Shown one piece after another: positions 1 to 10,582 of a stretch of DNA of 64,000 bases. The stretch's first letter is position 1. Each line of letters starts with the position of its first letter. The notes below the pieces were generated by a model that saw only the letters and a program-made list of their open reading frames with translations, was not told the DNA's origin and did not search any database. Made by a program: the position numbers and the translations under genes. Source of the stretch: Mycocentrospora acerina (taxonomy: Eukaryota > Ascomycota > Dothideomycetes > Pleosporales). The DNA lies in NCBI GenBank assembly GCA_022701365.1, contig JAKUHH010000089.1:106793-170792 (forward strand), read 5' to 3'.

Positions 1-1316
1 TCCCAAACTGTCCTTAAAACACAGCTTCTAAAATTCAGCATCAAAGGGTTCTCAAAGCGTTGCTTACCACCTACTTAGAGGATCATTGTTACTTCGAGTT
101 TGACAAAGTTTGATTTACATAAAACACATACTTAAATTTCCTTTCTTCACTCATGCTCTTCTATCGAACGCAAAGCAAGTCTCGTATGAGAAATAATTGC
201 CTAAGTTCAGACGCTCTCACAGATGGAATCACTTGAGCTTACATGAAATTTTGAGGATATGATCCATTATCGTGTTTAATTGATCATTTGTGCTTTTGGC
301 ATTTTTTGCGCAGTGCTCCAAGCTTGAGTCAAACAATCTCCAAACCATAAATGAGGCTAACGGAAGAAAAAATTGTGCACGTTAGCAAGAAGGTATGATT
401 TGTAAGTCATTGGGTGGGTATTCTATGTCCAAGCCATGAGTCTTTTATCCATCGCAATGGAACAGAACACTATCAATACACAGGCACAAACTCTGAAAGG
501 AAGAATCGTAACATCTCTCCATACCGTCCTTGCTCTCTCGTCAGTTGTCTTAGGCCGACTGAGTTTTTCGTTCATCTAACCTGCACACTATGTGAGCTAC
601 CAAAAACTCGATCTTGATGCTGCTGTATCTAGCTATTTCTTATTGTTAGCTGACAGTTTGTAAATCTAAGAACTTGAATAATAACATGATCTACCTCGTA
701 CAAAATCATCGTTGGTCAAACGTCAGCTGTTTGGTTTATTTCTTGCAAGATATCAGGACACTGCCCAATCCTACTATGCCATGCAAGCCAAAAAAAAAGG
801 TACTATAATATATCATCCGATATACCACGAAAGAGAACAGTGCATATCCTCTTTGTACAACCTAGCCAAACTCTACTACACAGGTTAAGGGCACACATCC
901 TAACACAAGACATCGCAAAAATAACTACAAAGATAGAGAGAAGTTCTTGAATGTTATGACCACTACTTTGATCGATTTCAATCGCTCAAATTTTTTTGTG
1001 AATTGCTAAATATGTGTGGTCAACTCCTTATCTTGGAAGCTTCGAACGTAAGGCTTTCATGTTATTTTCAGAGTCCAATTCCTGACAGGAATGCAAGAGG
1101 AAGAAGTCTGTTATGATTGCGAGACGATCGTTTTGACCGCTGTCAATCTGCGATTATAGCTATCGCGACTGCAAATGCATCCATTGGACTGCCCTCCAGC
1201 TGTGTGTCGCTCAGCAGAACGATGACTTCATGGTCACGACGATAAAGTGCACATCAACAGCTTATTGCAGATCTGAGTACACATGAAGAGAGTTCAACTA
1301 CACTGTGCGTGTAATT

Positions 1317-1351
1317 CGTTAGTCGTTAGTCGTTAGTCGTTAGTTGTTACG
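1317..1351 (+). repeat. 7-bp tandem repeat CGTTAGT
   Basis: Four perfect consecutive copies of CGTTAGT (1317-1344) followed by a variant copy. The same GTTAGTC core recurs in a looser cluster at 1636-1735, spaced by GTTGGTT and CATTG words. Confidence 0.9.
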
Positions 1352-1494
1352 ACTGCTGGCGACTGCAGCTTCTCCCTCAATCGTAGCCGCGACAGACTCA
1401 TCCGCAAAGGTCGCTAGTCTTCCCGTGCATATACAGAATGCCAATGAACTATACTATACACTAATTACTCTAATTTCTTTTAACAATTGTTGCT

Positions 1495-1620
1495 CAAATC
1501 ACACGCTAGCTGTTGTCCATTAGCTTGTTGGCCGCTTGTCACCCCGTAATGGCGAGGTAGCTAATGATTATCAGTTGAGTGATGCAGACGAGTGTCATTG
1601 CAGTGAGTGAGATGAATGTA
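1495..1620 (+). repeat. Dispersed repeat F, copy 1
   Basis: A degenerate block of about 120 bp sharing the ordered words CTAGCTG, AGCTTGTTGG, ATTATCAGTTGAG and a GCA..ACGAG/ACAACAG tail with blocks at about 14935-15050 and 52775-52905. A reversed weaker copy may lie near 8750-8870. No coding potential, terminal repeat or poly(A) is visible, so its class is unknown. Confidence 0.45.
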
Positions 1621-1635
1621 AAACTACTAGGGGCT

Positions 1636-1735
1636 GTAGCTGTTGATTGTTAGTCTTTGGTTGTTATTCGTTGGTTGTTAGTCATTGATCATTGGTCGTT
1701 GGTTGTTAGTCATTGGCTGTTAGTCGTTGGTTGTG
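1636..1735 (+). repeat. Minisatellite-like GTTGGTTGTTAGTC cluster
   Basis: Imperfect head-to-tail copies of GTTGGTTGTTAGTCATTG and truncated forms fill about 100 bp. The core is the same as in the 7-bp tandem array about 300 bp upstream, so both probably grew from one seed by slippage. Confidence 0.7.
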
Positions 1736-2245
1736 ATGAGCGATGATGAGTGCTTCCAGTATTCTGTCATTCGTTGCACGCCGACCGGCAATAGCGACCA
1801 GCTCGGCCGGTAATGATGGTTTACCAACAGTGAGTGAAACACGCAATAAGCCCAAAATATGTGCTCTGCCGGCTATCAGTGGTTCAGTAATAGAGACTCA
1901 TGAGCAGTCATTTTGCGCGCACTCGCCTTAATGTGGGACCATTACAATGTAGCGATGATGAGTAGATCCTCCCTTTGAACAGCAAAAGTAACAGCGCATG
2001 ATAAATCTCTGCAAGTGAATGCCTACATGTTGGGTAATTGTATGTGGATATTTTGCTGGACGGCAGACCGGCTATTTATGATAGCCAAGAGAGAGCTAGA
2101 GAATATGACTTCCGCAAAGTAGCTTCTGTCATTTACTGGTTACAACTATATATCTTGGAACAGGTCAAAAGATTCGCTTTCATAATACTCTTCTTGCTCC
2201 AACTTCTAGCGATAAAATAATCTCCCAGTTTGATATCGCTGCAAC

Positions 2246-2809
2246 ATGATCTCTCACTTTTGGGACGATCCTGAGAATCAACAAAATTTCGGATCTTTAC
2301 AGACAGGGTAAACTCTTTTTGTTGACGTGAATTAGCGCGTCTTAGTATCTGACTTTGATGACGACAGCGTTCGAAAGCGGCGTTATTCGTCCAGCATAAA
2401 TCACCAAACTCACGAATCGCCCATCACGCCAGGACGAGACTCGGAAAGGGCCTTGCGGTGGGCTAAAGTCTATCACGGACTACTTACAGAACTAATTATA
2501 AAAGAGGACGACGAGTTCTACAAGTGGCTATGCAAACACATAGCTTTGCTTGGCCGAGGGATGGCAGCTGAACAAAAGGAGACAGAAAACGATCGAAAAA
2601 ACATTCAAGAAGAGCGTCAAAAGCTCTTCCTTGATCGACAAAAACTACAAGAAAGGGAACAACAACTGGAGAAAAAGAATCAAACGTTGCATGAAGAACG
2701 AGACCAGTTCCTTTCTGAAGTAAAGAAGCTTTTCTATGGCACAGGGCAGATAATCCACAAGCTGAGTAAAAGCAGCGATACCGCAAACCCGTCAGTACTT
2801 TTTGAGTGA
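2246..2809 (+). CDS. Small coiled-coil protein, two exons
   Basis: I do not recognise the family. The model starts at ATG 2246 (MISHFWDDPENQ) and has one 60-nt intron, 2308-2367, with donor GTAAAC, branch site CTGAC at about 2349 and acceptor GACAG 14 nt further on. Splicing joins the two exons in frame into a 167-residue protein. Residues 20-45 are basic and Ser-rich (RKRRYSSS). A predicted single helix of charged heptads follows from about residue 85, rich in Glu, Lys, Gln and Arg (KLQEREQQLEKK), as in dimerising coiled coils. The tail is TANPSVLFE. There is no signal peptide or membrane segment. No in-frame stop interrupts exon 2, unlike most genes in the window, so this may be a living gene. 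Role unknown. Confidence 0.6.
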
Positions 2810-4822
2810 TTTAGCTATTTTTGAGTTGAATGACTAACGTAAATAGCTTAAATAATGCTAGTGATGCACCAATGAATCTCAGCAACATTACAGCACCCTC
2901 ATTTCCATATTGATGACGTCGCTCGACTCGCACAAATGAACAAGATTAAAAGTTGAATTTAAAATAAATTTATATTTCAAAATTAATATCTCTAAAAATA
3001 ATAATCTACTTGGTTCTTAATTCCTCTAATAGTGATGTTGATAACATTTCACCTGTCTAATCTTGTTTGATTGTTTGCGAAGCTTAACGTTGAGAATAGT
3101 AAAGAGACGCTTTCCGGTAAAAGCCATTTTAAATGTTGATAATCACCTCATTATCAAGACATGCGTTAATTGTGTCCCACACAACGCTTTCTCTTTTCAT
3201 CTCGATCTTCTCATTTTATCTTTCGCTTTGAGAGATGATTTCACATTTATTACATATTCAGTTGTATATCTTGGTTTACTTTCGAATTTCAAACCTTCGA
3301 AATGTTGCTTTGGTACATCTTGGTCATACTTGGTGTGTTTAACCTGCATTACAAGATTTTACAGGTCTAGGATTTGAATCGGATTTTCTGCTAATTATCT
3401 ACCTACTTAACCTTGCTCTCACTTTGTCTTAAATGGTCTTTCAGTCAGCAATTTCTATGTTCAAGTCTCTCAACAGAGAAAAATCTATAAACTGATGAAT
3501 TGACCTTTGTCATGTGATATCATGTTTGACTAATACACCACTCGAACGCTCGGCCAAATGCCACGTAGCTCAGTGCAGAGCAAGAGGGGTAGCGTTAAGA
3601 TCTTAGCCTAGGTATATAAACTGCATCAGATACAACACAGTATAGAGAAGTCATCCACACAATAGATCACCTAGATCTCATTGTTCCAGCTCACTTTTTC
3701 ACAACAACTTCATGCACAACACAACATTGCGAGAACGTCAAATGTCTGTGTTATTATATAAAATACAGTACTGACAGGTTGTTAAATAACTCTGCTATTT
3801 TACTTTTAACTGTCGTTCAGAAAACAATTTGATATTATTACAATATAGAAAGTCTCCTTAACTCCGCATAAAGATAGCAGGCAAGTTTTTGTTAATCGCT
3901 TTAAATGTTCTCTTTGCTAAAAAAGCACTAGTTAGGTGACAGGTGTGTAGCTTTACAGATGGACGGATTATATTTGGTGAACACTCATGCTAGTATTAAA
4001 CCACACTTGAAACCGTAAAGATATCTGATATATCTGATTTAGAACATCCCAATCATATTAGGTAGTACTTTCCCTAATCAGGCTATTGAAGCTAGAGACG
4101 TTTACTATTCCATACCTGGCCCTGCGCCCTCGCTGCCTACTGCAGTTTCCTTACATTTCTGTAGATTCATTCTTCTAGCTTTGCAATCATCATTTCAGAC
4201 AGATAGGCATTAACAGTAGCAAGCTGTGTTTCGGATTTTTCAAAGCTGTGGACGTCAAGGAAGCTTCCTAAAAAATTCAAGTACAGCAGGGCAGCTAGAT
4301 GTGAGTCAGAATAGCGTCTTTCAAAAAACCGACAAACTTACTCCCATTTACTTACAGGTTTCATATATATGATTCCAATTCCAGCTAGATATATTATTGG
4401 TACACCACTCACTGGGACTTAATAGTGAGTTGTTGGAAGGTGATGGCGAATAAAATGGTAAAGGCTATGTTGTCAACAAGCTTGCATAGTTCATGGCTAC
4501 ATCTGAACATCCAGTACAGGCCAATCTGTGTGAGATGCTCAGGGATATTTTAACAGGATAGTTGCAAACGCTGCATTCCGTCCATAAGCGCAGTAGTCAG
4601 ATCTGACTTGAAAAGACTCACAAGGAAAGTTTTAAGCTATCCGCGATGACTGGTGCAGTGTATAGTCCTGGATTCATGCAGTCTTTAAGACTAGTCACAG
4701 ACTGATGCATTTGTACTGGTGCTGGCAGCTGTACCGCTGTCGTGTCATCGCAGATGACTCCCTGCCGAAAGCGCTCAATATGGGTCAGCTCATTGTTAAC
4801 AGACGAATTTTTTGCTTCTCAC
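2810..4822. other. Gene-free AT-rich stretch
   Basis: No convincing reading frame on either strand. A well-formed TATATAAA lies at 3613-3620 with a pyrimidine/CA-rich stretch downstream, but no open frame follows it, so it is either chance or an orphan promoter. Confidence 0.5.
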
Positions 4823-5317
4823 CTAGTGTGACTTCATGTGTCGGCGAGAATCAGATTTGTACCTCAGATACGCCTTTTCATAGTTGCATTTTTCGATCCG
4901 GGCATATTCTTTGTACATCTCGCGAGTCTCTGGCGCTTCCATTTTCTAACTCTCGCTGGCGACCAATGATATGGATCGTTGGTTGCGCTTCGAGCACTAG
5001 ATTGTGGCTAGCTAAGCGTATGCGTATCGATACAGCATGAAAGAGTTCATGGGCTTAGCCACGTATCTATGTCTCTTTTCGGTTTCTTTTCGACGCACAT
5101 CAACAGATCTGTCTATCCATTCCCGAACATCTCTTACTGGGATATGGTTCCAACTTTCGGATAAAGTGCTAAATGGTTTAAGCAATTCAGAAAGCCTTCG
5201 CGTGCTGCTGTTTATCGCTATTTTCGCACTCGACTTCATTGTAGCCTTTGTGTTTCGCCTAAGCTGAAGGCGTCTTGAACTAATACTTTCTGTAGATAGG
5301 ATGAAGAGATCATTCAA
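4823..5317 (-). pseudogene. HMG-box transcription factor, nonsense-mutated
   Basis: Read on the minus strand, one frame runs through a fungal HMG box of the type found in Ste11/mating-type-like regulators, which bind and bend DNA in the nucleus. Upstream of the box is the family's lead-in (NHIPVRDVREWIDR). The box starts at VAKPMNSFMLYRYAYA and goes on through the helix 2 and 3 equivalents RNQRSISLVASES and METREMYKEYARIE-like residues to NYEKAYLRYKS. Three stops lie inside the box: TAG at 5012-5014, TAG at 4997-4999 (where Gln would fit) and TAG at 4946-4948, exactly at the conserved Trp before KME. The frame then ends with TAG at 4823-4825. No frameshift is needed, so all damage is by substitution, as expected from RIP. 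The true start is not visible, because the frame opens near 5317 without an ATG. Domain identity is by my reading of the motif pattern, not by a search. Confidence 0.72.
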
Positions 5318-6744
5318 CTAAACAGCTAATCATTTAAACAAGATACAGATAGTGAGTAGAAATGTGTTTATGGTAGAGGACCTAGAGGCGGCGCCGCCTG
5401 CTAATTAATTGCGCAACAAGCTTTAGGATGATTAAGCATACACACTATTAATATACACGATTTAACAAACTGTGGGCTTCGATGAGTGCTATCGCTGGTT
5501 TTCTAATGTTTCTTGCAGTTGTTACAGAACTCGCCATGCATAGATATATCAAGGAGGTGGTTTGTTCTCAGCCTAAATGACATATGAAGCCAATCCTTCA
5601 CTTGCGGTCAAGCACTTATCATGAGACTCATGCAAGCCTAGGAAACAATCGGTATCATTACTTCATAAATCGGCGAACACGCTATCTTGCTATTTCCGGA
5701 CATTCAATAAAAAGAAATTTTCAGGCGACGCCAGACACATTTTTCCCCAGAGTCTCTAGACAAACAAAGTGATAAGAGGCCGGTCATTACAATGACAATG
5801 CCTCTAACAAGTGGCAAACAATAAAAAAAGCGCTTAAAAGGTCTTTGACGCTGGCAACTGCACATATATCAGTACTTAGAGGAAGCAAGAGACATTGACG
5901 ATTTTGAACAAGCTAGGAGGTCGAAATTTGTCAGAGAGTGTGGCTAAACAAGCCGATCATGAGCCTATTTATAATCGTTACATCTCCTGCCAAGTCTTGC
6001 GCACTCGTCATCATCGCTCCACACAGTTTAGGCGACGCGAGATGCAAAGACGCTAGTCTTAAACAGTTCTATCGTCATTTCACTAAGTATACTTCGGATA
6101 CGCGTTTTGCGCACCGTGACCTGGAAAAATATTTTCCTTGCCTGAAAATGCAAAGTTTTAGCAGCCGACGCATTAACAAAACGTCAGCTCACTGATTAAC
6201 GCAAACAATGCAAAATCGTGCCTACATTGGATAAAAGAATTTCCTATGGTAGGAAACGAAGATGGGTTTTACTACGAGACAAGTTTGGACACCTTGAGAG
6301 CGATTATTGTGTCTGCACACTGAACGCACGCATTTAGCCAACGCGAACCAAGCACTATAACTACTTGTAACTTTGTGCGTCTCTGTACAAGCTTCGACTA
6401 CTCTGACTTTATTATATCATATGTTTTGTTGTAAAGTTGTTTGGATTTTAATAACGCAGAATCGCGGTGCTGTACGCCCTTGTGGTGATGGAGTAGTTAA
6501 TCACGCATTTAGTTAAAGTCGGGTAATGTAAATTATGCACAGGCTTATTGCCTAGGCCTAAGCTCACGCTAACCCTTCCACGAGAAGTTCATTATTGTTC
6601 GACAATTGTTAAAGTAAACCTTTTGATAGCTAGGCAGCTTAAAAATGTAGAGAAAAAGTTTTAAAGTATTCTGAATCACACATTCATAAGTTAATTTTCA
6701 AAACAAACTACTTTGGTTTTGTATTAATATCCACAAGGTACTTG
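5318..6744. other. Intergenic stretch, only short unsupported frames
   Basis: Short open frames occur at 5584-5772 and 5938-6195, but their composition is unremarkable and neither shows a motif, signal peptide or splice structure. I see nothing I can call. Confidence 0.5.
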
Positions 6745-8559
6745 CTAAAGTAAGCCTACGCTGAGGTCTTCTACAAATTGGGACATATTCTGTATACTAA
6801 ACCAGTGATTGAGCGCTATCTGGTGATCGTTTCTGTCGTCCCATCGCTCTTTCCCGATGACTTGCTCGTGGCTGTTGAGGTTGTCGTGTATCCAGCTAAG
6901 GAGCTGAGGAGCAGCAAACTGAGAGTAATTGCGTGTGCTGCAGATTTCTGTGATCTTACCATATTCCTCTAGCCAGCTGTATGACTGAATAGCCTGTCGT
7001 CATACCGCAAAATACGGGTGCCACCAATCAGGAAGAACGGTCTCTCCTGCCTGATTCTTTTCTTGGAGAGCGGCGAGATATACGTGTTCTAAGCTGATCA
7101 GCTTAGCATGTTGATCTCCTGCATGTCGTCTCCTTGTTACTTTTCTGTCTGCATCTGTAAACTTCCATCCGCGGCCTTCATGTTTTATAATTGACTCCTC
7201 TGCTGCTTCTTGTCTGTCGTCTTCTTTGAAATCAAACTTTAGACTCTCGCCGCGCTCTGCATAGGAATAATAGAAGTGCCCCAAATCGGTGCCCGAAACA
7301 AAGGACATAACATGGCTCGCATAAAACTTCAAGATGGTGCGCAAGAGTCCTTCACCCGGCGGTACGACGATCAGCTCCACTCTCCTTCCATCTGGTAGCT
7401 TTCCACGCATGATTTTGAATGCGCTGTTATAGCGTCGTTCCAAAACTCTCGTCTCCGGTTGTTGTTTCTCTTGTACGCCAAGAACAGCATCTACTAACTC
7501 ACGAACTTCGGTTCAATGGCAATATGGCCGTTGCTTAATAATACAAAAGTGGATGTACTTGCGTAGGAGGTCCTGATGAATCCCTCTCTTTTCCCAACTT
7601 TGTTTTGCATAGTTAATGTTGCGCAACTAGTAGCTTTTTTCGTCATTTTCTTCCTCCTCTGTTAATGAATAGTCAAACATCGCCTCCTCGTCGTCATCAT
7701 CACTGTCTTCCTGAGATAGAGAATCCCCGTTTCCACCATATTCATATGCTTCATCGCTACCGTCGTCTGTTGTCTCTGCCCTAGGTTGATCGTCTTCTTT
7801 GCTCCCTCTGAAGAACGCAGATAATCCCTCCAGGTCTTTGCTACGAGCATCAAGGATGGCAAGGACATACTTTAACGTCTTTAAAAAAGCCTTAGGAAGT
7901 AGGCGTATGCTTGAATTTTCTCCTCAATAAATCCATACACGTCGTATGATCGAATACGATAGAGTGTCCAAGTTACTCAGCTTCTCGTTCTATTTCTTAC
8001 AAGCATTACAGAACTCGGACACAAATGTCTTAGCTATGTTCTTATCCACTAAAACTGCTTTTGAGACTATCTCGGCAACTAAATATCCACAAAGATGTTC
8101 AAATGTGAGGTCACCTTCTGACATGTACTGTAATGTGTTGTGGATGGTTTGAATTAGTACTATCGTCTGCCCGTATTTAGCGATATCGTGAAGCCGGTCG
8201 TTAAGGAAATTATTCCATAAGATGCCATTTAAATTCAAAAAGTGTATAGCATCTTCTATAGCTCTCTTTTTGGCGGGAATGTAAATATCAATGTCGGATT
8301 CCGGTCTCATGCTTTTCTGATCAAGAAGAAGACAGTCAAGACTTGCTGATCCACTCACACAACCGCCGTTATCTGCCAGCATAGCAGTGAAGGTAATGAT
8401 ATGTGGGAATATAGTTGCCAGTGGTGTAAGATAATTTCGCCCAGTTGAGCTTGTGCTTTGCTCAGGGAAGTTGGTAGTGGTACTTGGTGTTGTCTGCGCA
8501 TCCTGTCTTTTAATTTTTTTCGACTTTCTTTTGTTCACCTGTCGGATCGGTAGCATCAT
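6745..8559 (-). pseudogene. Nucleotidyltransferase-like protein, five in-frame stops
   Basis: A single frame of 605 codons from ATG 8559 to TAG 6745 is open except for five internal stops: TAG 7990-7992, TGA 7924-7926, TAG 7627-7629, TGA 7513-7515 and TGA 7000-7002. Each is one C-to-T (or complementary) step from Gln, Arg or Trp. The N-terminal part holds a nucleotidyltransferase-like pattern, GSASLDCLL followed by SDIDIYIP, which is the G-S...D-x-D arrangement that binds metal and nucleotide. It is common in a large, uncharacterised ascomycete family. The middle is a very acidic linker (EDSDDDDEEAMFDYS). The C-terminal half has the companion block FKIMRGK..DGRRVELIVVPP and MSFVSG..GHFYYSYAERG. 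No indel is needed over 1.8 kb. The acidic linker and intact catalytic Asp pair suggest a recent loss. Family assignment is from motif recall. Confidence 0.7.
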
Positions 8560-10484
8560 TCTTATTACCTTTAAATAGTTGCCAAGTATTGATGGTGGTG
8601 GAAACTGAATAAAGCCCCGTATAGCGTCCTTTTATACCTTCGCAATAGAACGATCGGTGCCCAACTTAAGCTTAGAACAAGTTGCCCTGCAAAACTAAGA
8701 AGCTATTATCAACCACGAGCATGAATTATTCCCAATTCCGCATTGTTGAGGCAGTTGTAAAGATGGAAACAGCTAATAGCAATTACATTTTCACCTCCAT
8801 CCGCAGTTGCAACGCTGTTCTGCAACATTCAACTGATGACTACTAGCTAACCTACCATCCCAAAGTAATAGATAGCCACCAAACTAAACTAACTAACTAA
8901 AAGCAGCTAGCGTAAGGTTCAAGCAGCGAATCAGAGGAAAGACTTAGTAACGCGCAAAGTTGACGCGCTACTGTCCGTACAAGGCCAGGCCATTAACTGT
9001 TGCAAAAGTGCGTGCAAAGCGTCATTACGGCTGCAAGCGAGGGCGGAGCCATAATCGCTAGCAGCTGAGTTGCAGTGCAGATAATGGTATGTGAGCTACG
9101 CCCTGTCAGCCTTCCTTCGTAAGGAGCGGCTAGAGTCTGAACTGATAGGACTTCACGCACGTGCATCCACGACTGTTTTCAACAAGTCGTTGTGACCTGC
9201 AAAGTCCTGAAGTTTTTTTTCAGAATAATACAAAATCCATGTAATACATTAAGTGTTCTGCTTTAGTGACAAGATAAGAGTTAAAGTGGCTAAATAAGAG
9301 AACTTGACTTGTTCCTCTGCTGTAAAGAGGCGTATCCCTATAGATGTAGCCCTCATCTAACATATTTCAGTGCACAGGAGAATTTAATCAAAAAGTTTCT
9401 CTGTTAGCTTCACTAAAACACTAGAGAGAAATGCGTAGCAAAAACAGGGATGTTGTGAAAAATGACTTTTTTCTTAGCAAAACCCAAGGAGACAGAAGGA
9501 TGCGTACTATTTCATACCCCACTAATACACATCTACCTCAACTTTATCAATAGTAGAGGCTGTTTACATTTTCTAAGGAAGCAGAATCTTAATCCGTTCC
9601 AAATGCAAGAATAAAGGGTGATATAGATCATTGCTAATTAATAGTTTGTAATCACGATAACACATCTCCTCACGCAGCAAAAATCCTAGTAGACCGAAAA
9701 CAACCAACAATAGCGCAAGAATAGCAGATATCACAATCTAATGCAGTGTCTCGTTAGCTATTTTCAGCCCGCCTAGATCTTCGCCGCGTAGGAAGAGATG
9801 TTAGCCAAATTTCCAATTCAAAATTTGATTCTTACCGGAAGAGCTCAACTCTGAACGTCAAAATCCCACTCTTTCAATCAAGATCCCTGGCCGTATGGCA
9901 GAAGACAAAGCGTGGCAATAATGCAGTGATGTGTCTTGCAACACTAACAGTCAGAAATATTAATTAGGACAGGTTTTCTCAAAGTCCTTTTTCTGAATAT
10001 CAAGCTGCAAGTACGTCTTGATTTTGCGAACTACAAAAGCTTTCTCTTGAGACTATGCTGTCAAGTTTGTGCAAGATCAACTTTGCATAGCGCCACTACA
10101 GAGAGCTTTCAATAAAACGGATATTTCTCTTCTGCAGGGTCAGTCACAACAGGTATCTACATAGCTAAAGAAACCGTAAATCAAGCAAATTGCTTCTATT
10201 GCGTAAGTTTATTGTGATTAAGTAGCAATTTACTGTCTAAGTATGTGCATGTACTAAGTGAGTGTTTTGTAAGGCTGAAGCGTTGAATAATCAAGACAAC
10301 AACAATAAATCAAACGCAAGGTGTGAAATCCTTTACTCTAAGCTAATTTTGGAAGTCTAAGCTGCCGTCTCTACAACGATATACAACTCGGGCAGACACT
10401 ATTAGTTACAATGGCTGCCTTGTCAAATATGGAGGGTATGATCTTGTGATTTGTATAAACTGTACAGTGTTGTCGACGGAGGTT
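8560..10484. other. Gene-free stretch
   Basis: No supported gene. A short ACTA/ACTAACTAACTA simple repeat lies at about 8881-8900. A possible reversed, degenerate copy of dispersed repeat F is near 8750-8870. Confidence 0.5.
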
Positions 10485-10582
10485 CGATGTCAGTCCCTAT
10501 AAGACAAGACTCCTCCTGTGACAAGACATCCCCACACTTTCGGTCTTTGCGAAAGTGATATTCAGATAGGAGTGATCTTAAG

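Larger units (their letters stand above)
1..2245. other. Gene-poor stretch with minisatellite-like repeats
   Basis: No reading frame here looks like a protein. The only structure I see is two clusters of short repeats built on GTTAGTC (1317-1351 and about 1636-1735) and a degenerate dispersed repeat near 1495-1620, listed separately. Confidence 0.6.
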
